DNA from: Streptomyces noursei ATCC 11455
GTDB lineage: Bacteria > Actinomycetota > Actinomycetes > Streptomycetales > Streptomycetaceae
Assembly (NCBI RefSeq): GCF_001704275.1
Contig: NZ_CP011533.1
Coordinates: 2,170,001-2,234,000 of the forward strand
Direction of reading: 5' to 3'
DNA: 64,000 bases
Below, one piece after another: positions 60,927-64,000 of this stretch. Made by a program: the position numbers and the translations under genes. How positions within the stretch are numbered: position 1 is the stretch's first letter; each line of letters begins with the position of its first letter. The notes under the pieces were generated by a model. That model did no database searches. It was not told the DNA's origin and saw only the letters and a program-made list of their open reading frames with translations.

Positions 60927-62159
60927 TCACATGATTTTCAACTCCGGTAGCGGGAAGACCAGTTGTCCACCGCTCTTCAGAAAATTCTGTTCCCGCTCGA
61001 CGAAGCCGTCCCGGTAGATCCAGGGCAACACAAGGAGCTGGTCCGGTCGCTGGGCCTTGGCCTCATCTTCGGAGACGATTGGGATGCCAGTACCAGGGGT
61101 GAAACAGCCGGACTTCTCCGGACTGACTTCCCCGATACAGGGCAGTTCTTCTTCGCTGAGGCCGCAGTACTGGAGGATGACATTGCCTTTGGTGGAAGCG
61201 CCGTACCCGAGGGTGAGCTTTCCTGCCGCACGCGACTCGGCGAGGAATTCGACCAGGACGTCCCGCTGCTGCTCTGCGTGCTTGGCGAATCTCTCGTAGG
61301 GGGCCATCGTGTCCAGAGCGGCCCTGGCCTCCAGGGCGCGGATCCGGGCCAGGCCGGCCTCGTCCTTTGAGTACCGAGTCGAGTTCTTCGCGAGGATGAC
61401 GCAGAGGCTGCCGCCGTAGACGTCGGTGAGCTCGGCCTTGAGTACGGTCAAGCCGACCCGCTCCGCCATCCACTCGATCTGCCGGAGCGCGTAGTACTCG
61501 AGGTGCTCGTGGCACACGACGTCGTACGCTTTCGCGTCCAACATGGACAGCAGATAGCTCTGCTCCAGCAGCCAGACCCCGTCCTCGGCCAGGACGTCGT
61601 GGACATCCTGCATGAACTGCATCGGCCGGGGCAGGTCGTAGAACATCGCAATCGACGTGACCACCTTCGCGCGCCGCGAGCCGAATCGGCTCACGAATGC
61701 GTCGCGCGAGAAGAATTCGGTGATCAGCTCCGATGCCGGCGGGTACTCATGGCGGAACTTTTCGGCGGACGGGTCGATCCCGACTCGTTGGGGTCCGTCC
61801 GCGGCGTAGCCGCTCAGCAGCGTGCCGTCGTTGCTGCCAATGTCCAACACCAGGTCCTGCGGGCCGAGTTCGACGAGCTTCTCCAGCTCGGCGACCTTCC
61901 CGTGCAGGTGGTTGACCATGAATGGCCGAATGCCGGAACGGTACCCGTAGCCCTGCCCGTACATCAGGTCGAAGTCCGCCGTGTGGCGCAGCTGCACGAG
62001 ACCGCATCCGGCTGGCGAGCATTTGACGAGTTCGAGTCGAGCCTGCGGGACGACCTCGTCACGGCTTCGCGGGAACACCCCGGTGAGTGCCTGCTCGCCC
62101 AAGTCGAGCAACGGCTGGAGCTCACGGTTACCGCAGATTCGGCATTCGGTGATCATCAT
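60927..62159 (-). CDS. NDP-hexose C-methyltransferase-like enzyme
   Basis: A 410-residue, three-part methyltransferase. The N-terminal zinc domain has ECRICGN and a later Cys pair (KCSPAGCG, residues 48-56), the central SAM domain has LVLDIGSNDGTLLSGYA (about 105-121) and YDLPRPMQFMQDVHDVLAEDG, and the C-terminal domain has LTLGYGASTKGNVILQYCGL. This order is shared with TylCIII/EryBIII/TcaB9-type enzymes that methylate C-3 or C-5 of keto-deoxysugars of antibiotics. The ATG at 62159 was chosen because the zinc domain starts there. It is next to a P450 and a PKS start, so it probably belongs to a glycosylated polyketide cluster. Confidence 0.88.
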   Translation of the reverse strand: MMITECRICGNRELQPLLDLGEQALTGVFPRSRDEVVPQARLELVKCSPAGCGLVQLRHTADFDLMYGQGYGYRSGIRPFMVNHLHGKVAELEKLVELGPQDLVLDIGSNDGTLLSGYAADGPQRVGIDPSAEKFRHEYPPASELITEFFSRDAFVSRFGSRRAKVVTSIAMFYDLPRPMQFMQDVHDVLAEDGVWLLEQSYLLSMLDAKAYDVVCHEHLEYYALRQIEWMAERVGLTVLKAELTDVYGGSLCVILAKNSTRYSKDEAGLARIRALEARAALDTMAPYERFAKHAEQQRDVLVEFLAESRAAGKLTLGYGASTKGNVILQYCGLSEEELPCIGEVSPEKSGCFTPGTGIPIVSEDEAKAQRPDQLLVLPWIYRDGFVEREQNFLKSGGQLVFPLPELKIM

Positions 62160-62290
62160 GTGACTCAGGAATTCCTCAAAGGGGTGGGGTGCTGAGCAGG
62201 TAGCCGCAGGCAGAATCAGGGCCATGCGGAAGCCACGGTGCGTGGGGTGGTAGTGGTCGCTATCACCTGGTAACCGAAAGGCTGTTGTGA

Positions 62291-63562
62291 CTACTGCGCG
62301 TGCGATCCGGTCGGGGTGTCTGTGGTGCACGCGGGGCCATGGGTCCGCACCGGCAGCTCGTCCAGCCCGCGCAGGAAGGCCCGCCGCCATCGGAGCTCGC
62401 TCTCCGGCACAGCCATGCTGAGTTCGGGGAAGCGTCGGAGCAGCCCGTCAAGGGCGATCTCCCCCTCGAGGCGGGCAAGCGCGGCGCCCAGACAGAAGTG
62501 CACGCCGCTACCGAAGGTGAGATGACCGCTGTCGCCTCGCGCCACATCGAACGTATCGGCCTGCGGGAACCGCTCCGGATCACGGTTGGCCGCTGACAGG
62601 TTGATGAGTATGAGGCTGCCCGCCGGGACCACGGTGCCGCCGAACGACACCTCCTCGGCGACGTACCGGGTGGTGATCTCGACCGGTGCGAAATAGCGCA
62701 GCATCTCGTCCACGGCGCCGGCCATGTAGTCCGGCTTACCGCGCAGGAAGTCTGCCTGCTCTGGGTGCGTGAGCATCAGATAGGCGCCCGTGCCGATGAG
62801 GTTGACAGTTGTTTCGACGCCTGCGACGAGCAGCAGGAAGACCATCGACACCAACTCGGCATCATCCAGCCGGTCTTCGTTGTCACGCATCTGCACGAGC
62901 GCAGAGAGGAGGTCGTTCCCGGGGTGGTGGAATCGTTCGTGGATGAGCTCAAGCACGAAGTTCATGAGGCCGCGGTAGGAGTCCGGCTTGAGCTCCTGCA
63001 CTTCGGGATCGTTGCTGACGACGATCGCCGTCCAGTCCCGGAAGCGGTCGTGGTCTTCCTTGGGGATACCGAGCAGCTCGCAGATCACAGCCACCGGCAA
63101 CCGGTAGGCGAATTCCGCCATCAGGTCGACGGGCTGACTGCTTCCCTTCTCCTCCAGGCCGCACAGCAGATCGTCGACGATCTCCTTTATCCGGGGCCGC
63201 AGTTCGGCGATCCGGCGCGGAGTGAAGCCTCTCGAAACCAGCTTGCGGAGCCTTGTGTGGTCCGGCGGGTCGAGGCGCAGCATATTGCGGTAGAAGTAGT
63301 CTTCCATGCCGTCCGGCACACCGGCCGTAACAGCAAAGGATAAATCAGCAAACTTCGTGGGATCGTTGCTGAATCGGCCGTCACGCAGGACGAACTGCAC
63401 GTCCTCGTAACGATTGACCATCCAGAGTTCGCGACCGTCATAGAAGCGGACTTTGGCAAGTGGGCGTTCTCGGAGCAAGTGGCGATACGTCTCGTATTGG
63501 CCGACGTGAAACAGGTCATCCTGTACGTCGAGGACCTCTGGTAACTGACGAGCTGCCATCAT
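62291..63562 (-). CDS. Cytochrome P450 (CYP107-like)
   Basis: A 423-residue bacterial P450. The haem-ligand motif is FGSGVHFCLGAALARLE with the Cys at about residue 355. The I-helix is LLVAGVETTVN (Glu-Thr instead of Asp-Thr), and the ExxR motif is in VDEMLRYFAP. These fit CYP107-type macrolide hydroxylases. The ATG at 63562 follows GGGGGA. The codon for Leu in FADLSF is TTA (about 63341-63343), so translation depends on the bldA tRNA, as is common in antibiotic clusters. It lies 131 bases upstream of the sugar methyltransferase on the same strand, likely one operon, and is divergent from the PKS start. Confidence 0.9.
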   Translation of the reverse strand: MMAARQLPEVLDVQDDLFHVGQYETYRHLLRERPLAKVRFYDGRELWMVNRYEDVQFVLRDGRFSNDPTKFADLSFAVTAGVPDGMEDYFYRNMLRLDPPDHTRLRKLVSRGFTPRRIAELRPRIKEIVDDLLCGLEEKGSSQPVDLMAEFAYRLPVAVICELLGIPKEDHDRFRDWTAIVVSNDPEVQELKPDSYRGLMNFVLELIHERFHHPGNDLLSALVQMRDNEDRLDDAELVSMVFLLLVAGVETTVNLIGTGAYLMLTHPEQADFLRGKPDYMAGAVDEMLRYFAPVEITTRYVAEEVSFGGTVVPAGSLILINLSAANRDPERFPQADTFDVARGDSGHLTFGSGVHFCLGAALARLEGEIALDGLLRRFPELSMAVPESELRWRRAFLRGLDELPVRTHGPACTTDTPTGSHAQ

Positions 63563-63916
63563 CCAAATCCCCCTGTGAATGAGACTCCTTGCGGAGTCCT
63601 TTACACGGCCGGCGCTCCAGGTCACAGGGCTGCCGACTGGAGGGACGCTAGCAGGCTAGTCGCATCTGGGCAACGGACTTGTGGTTCTCTGAGGGCGGCA
63701 GCAGCCCTCCCTGTGCTGGATTGCATACCGCTGTTACAGTTGCCCGGTCACCAGTGGGTATCGGGGGTCTGCTGAGGTGTTTTAAGGGATCCGTGCAGAC
63801 CCCGGACCCTTGTGTAGAGCGGGAACTGCGTCTCTTCAGCGCCAAGGAAGCGTAGTGCGCGGCCGTTTGCCGCTTGAGACGATTCATGCCAATTTGAAAG
63901 TGAGCGGTGCCTCCTC
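63563..63916. promoter_or_regulatory. Divergent promoter region of the polyketide locus
   Basis: About 350 non-coding bases between the P450 and the presumed PKS gene. A 9-bp inverted repeat (GGGGTCTGC near 63764 and GCAGACCCC near 63795) flanks an AT-richer loop containing TTTTAAGGG. No sigma-factor motif can be assigned with confidence. Confidence 0.4.
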
Positions 63917-64000
63917 ATGTTCCATTCTCTTTCGCATCGTGCCGAGAGCTCCGTGGTGCCATGGGTGATATCGGCCTCATCCGACTCGGAACTGTCGGCG
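63917..64000 (+). CDS. Probable start of a type I polyketide synthase (partial)
   Basis: The last 84 bases encode 28 residues that end with VVPWVISASSDSELSA, the sequence seen at the beginning of acyltransferase domains (WVLSARSEAALR-like) in modular polyketide synthases. A gene that begins this way normally starts with a loading acyltransferase. The ATG at 63917 has only a weak ribosome-binding site (AAGTGAG). The gene runs off the window, so the call rests on a short motif plus the context of a P450 and a sugar methyltransferase. Confidence 0.55.
   Translation, partial: MFHSLSHRAESSVVPWVISASSDSELSA

Overview
The window is high-GC actinobacterial DNA, almost certainly Streptomyces. Codons end mostly in G or C, GTG starts are common, and there are many small-family regulators, a FemX-type branching transferase, duplicated housekeeping genes and several natural-product loci. 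There is no rRNA, no intact tRNA and no CRISPR array. The mosaic of intact genes with truncated genes, IS remnants and repeats fits a chromosomal arm or another rearranged accessory region.

Layout. 1-16 kb: mixed small genes (LysR regulator, L,D-transpeptidase, lipoprotein, SDR with MerR regulator, FemX, protease-inhibitor-like protein, MgtC, DinB-like protein) with several broken genes (LuxR-type, phosphotransferase, aldo/keto reductase) and a 162-bp MITE. 16-22.9 kb: two divergent enzyme or pump/TetR pairs with readable operators, enclosing a degenerate DnaB-like ATPase and a cysteine-rich protein. 23-30.7 kb: a compact metabolic locus with an atypical response regulator, a PLP decarboxylase, an acyl-CoA-dehydrogenase-fold flavin monooxygenase, a flavin reductase, a 14-TM exporter and an amino-acid permease. 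The gene set recalls the decarboxylase/N-hydroxylase/reductase trio of valanimycin biosynthesis and suggests amino acid to amine to N-oxidised amine. 30.9-34.9 kb: a damaged deaminase-toxin/SUKH-3 immunity locus cut by an IS5-family element that carries a passenger gene, then an IS3 scrap.

35-39.3 kb: two NAD-dependent epimerase-like enzymes, a methyltransferase and an MmyB-type regulator. 39.5-45.9 kb: a divergent locus of ricin/beta-propeller lectins around an ETX/MTX2 (aerolysin-like) pore-forming-toxin candidate, all without signal peptides. This is the most striking uncharacterised system in the window. 45.9-52.2 kb: carbamoyltransferase, SAM methyltransferase, flavin amine oxidase and aromatic amino acid decarboxylase, a possible small biosynthetic group. 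52.2-60.8 kb: a truncated second MITE, SRPBCC/CGNR/VOC genes around one operator, an endonuclease VII-like protein, a sigma factor with a membrane partner, a second secY followed by a decayed adk, and a broken TniQ-like gene. 60.9-64 kb: a sugar C-methyltransferase and a TTA-containing P450, divergent from what reads as the first codons of a type I polyketide synthase loading module, so a glycosylated polyketide cluster probably begins at the right edge.

A short repeated coding motif (GMCVWFNS core) occurs at four places (about 33.7, 54.4, 59.2 and 59.9 kb), always at rearranged junctions. Its copies differ largely at synonymous positions, and I do not recognise the family. All family assignments rest on reading motifs by eye; no database search was run.
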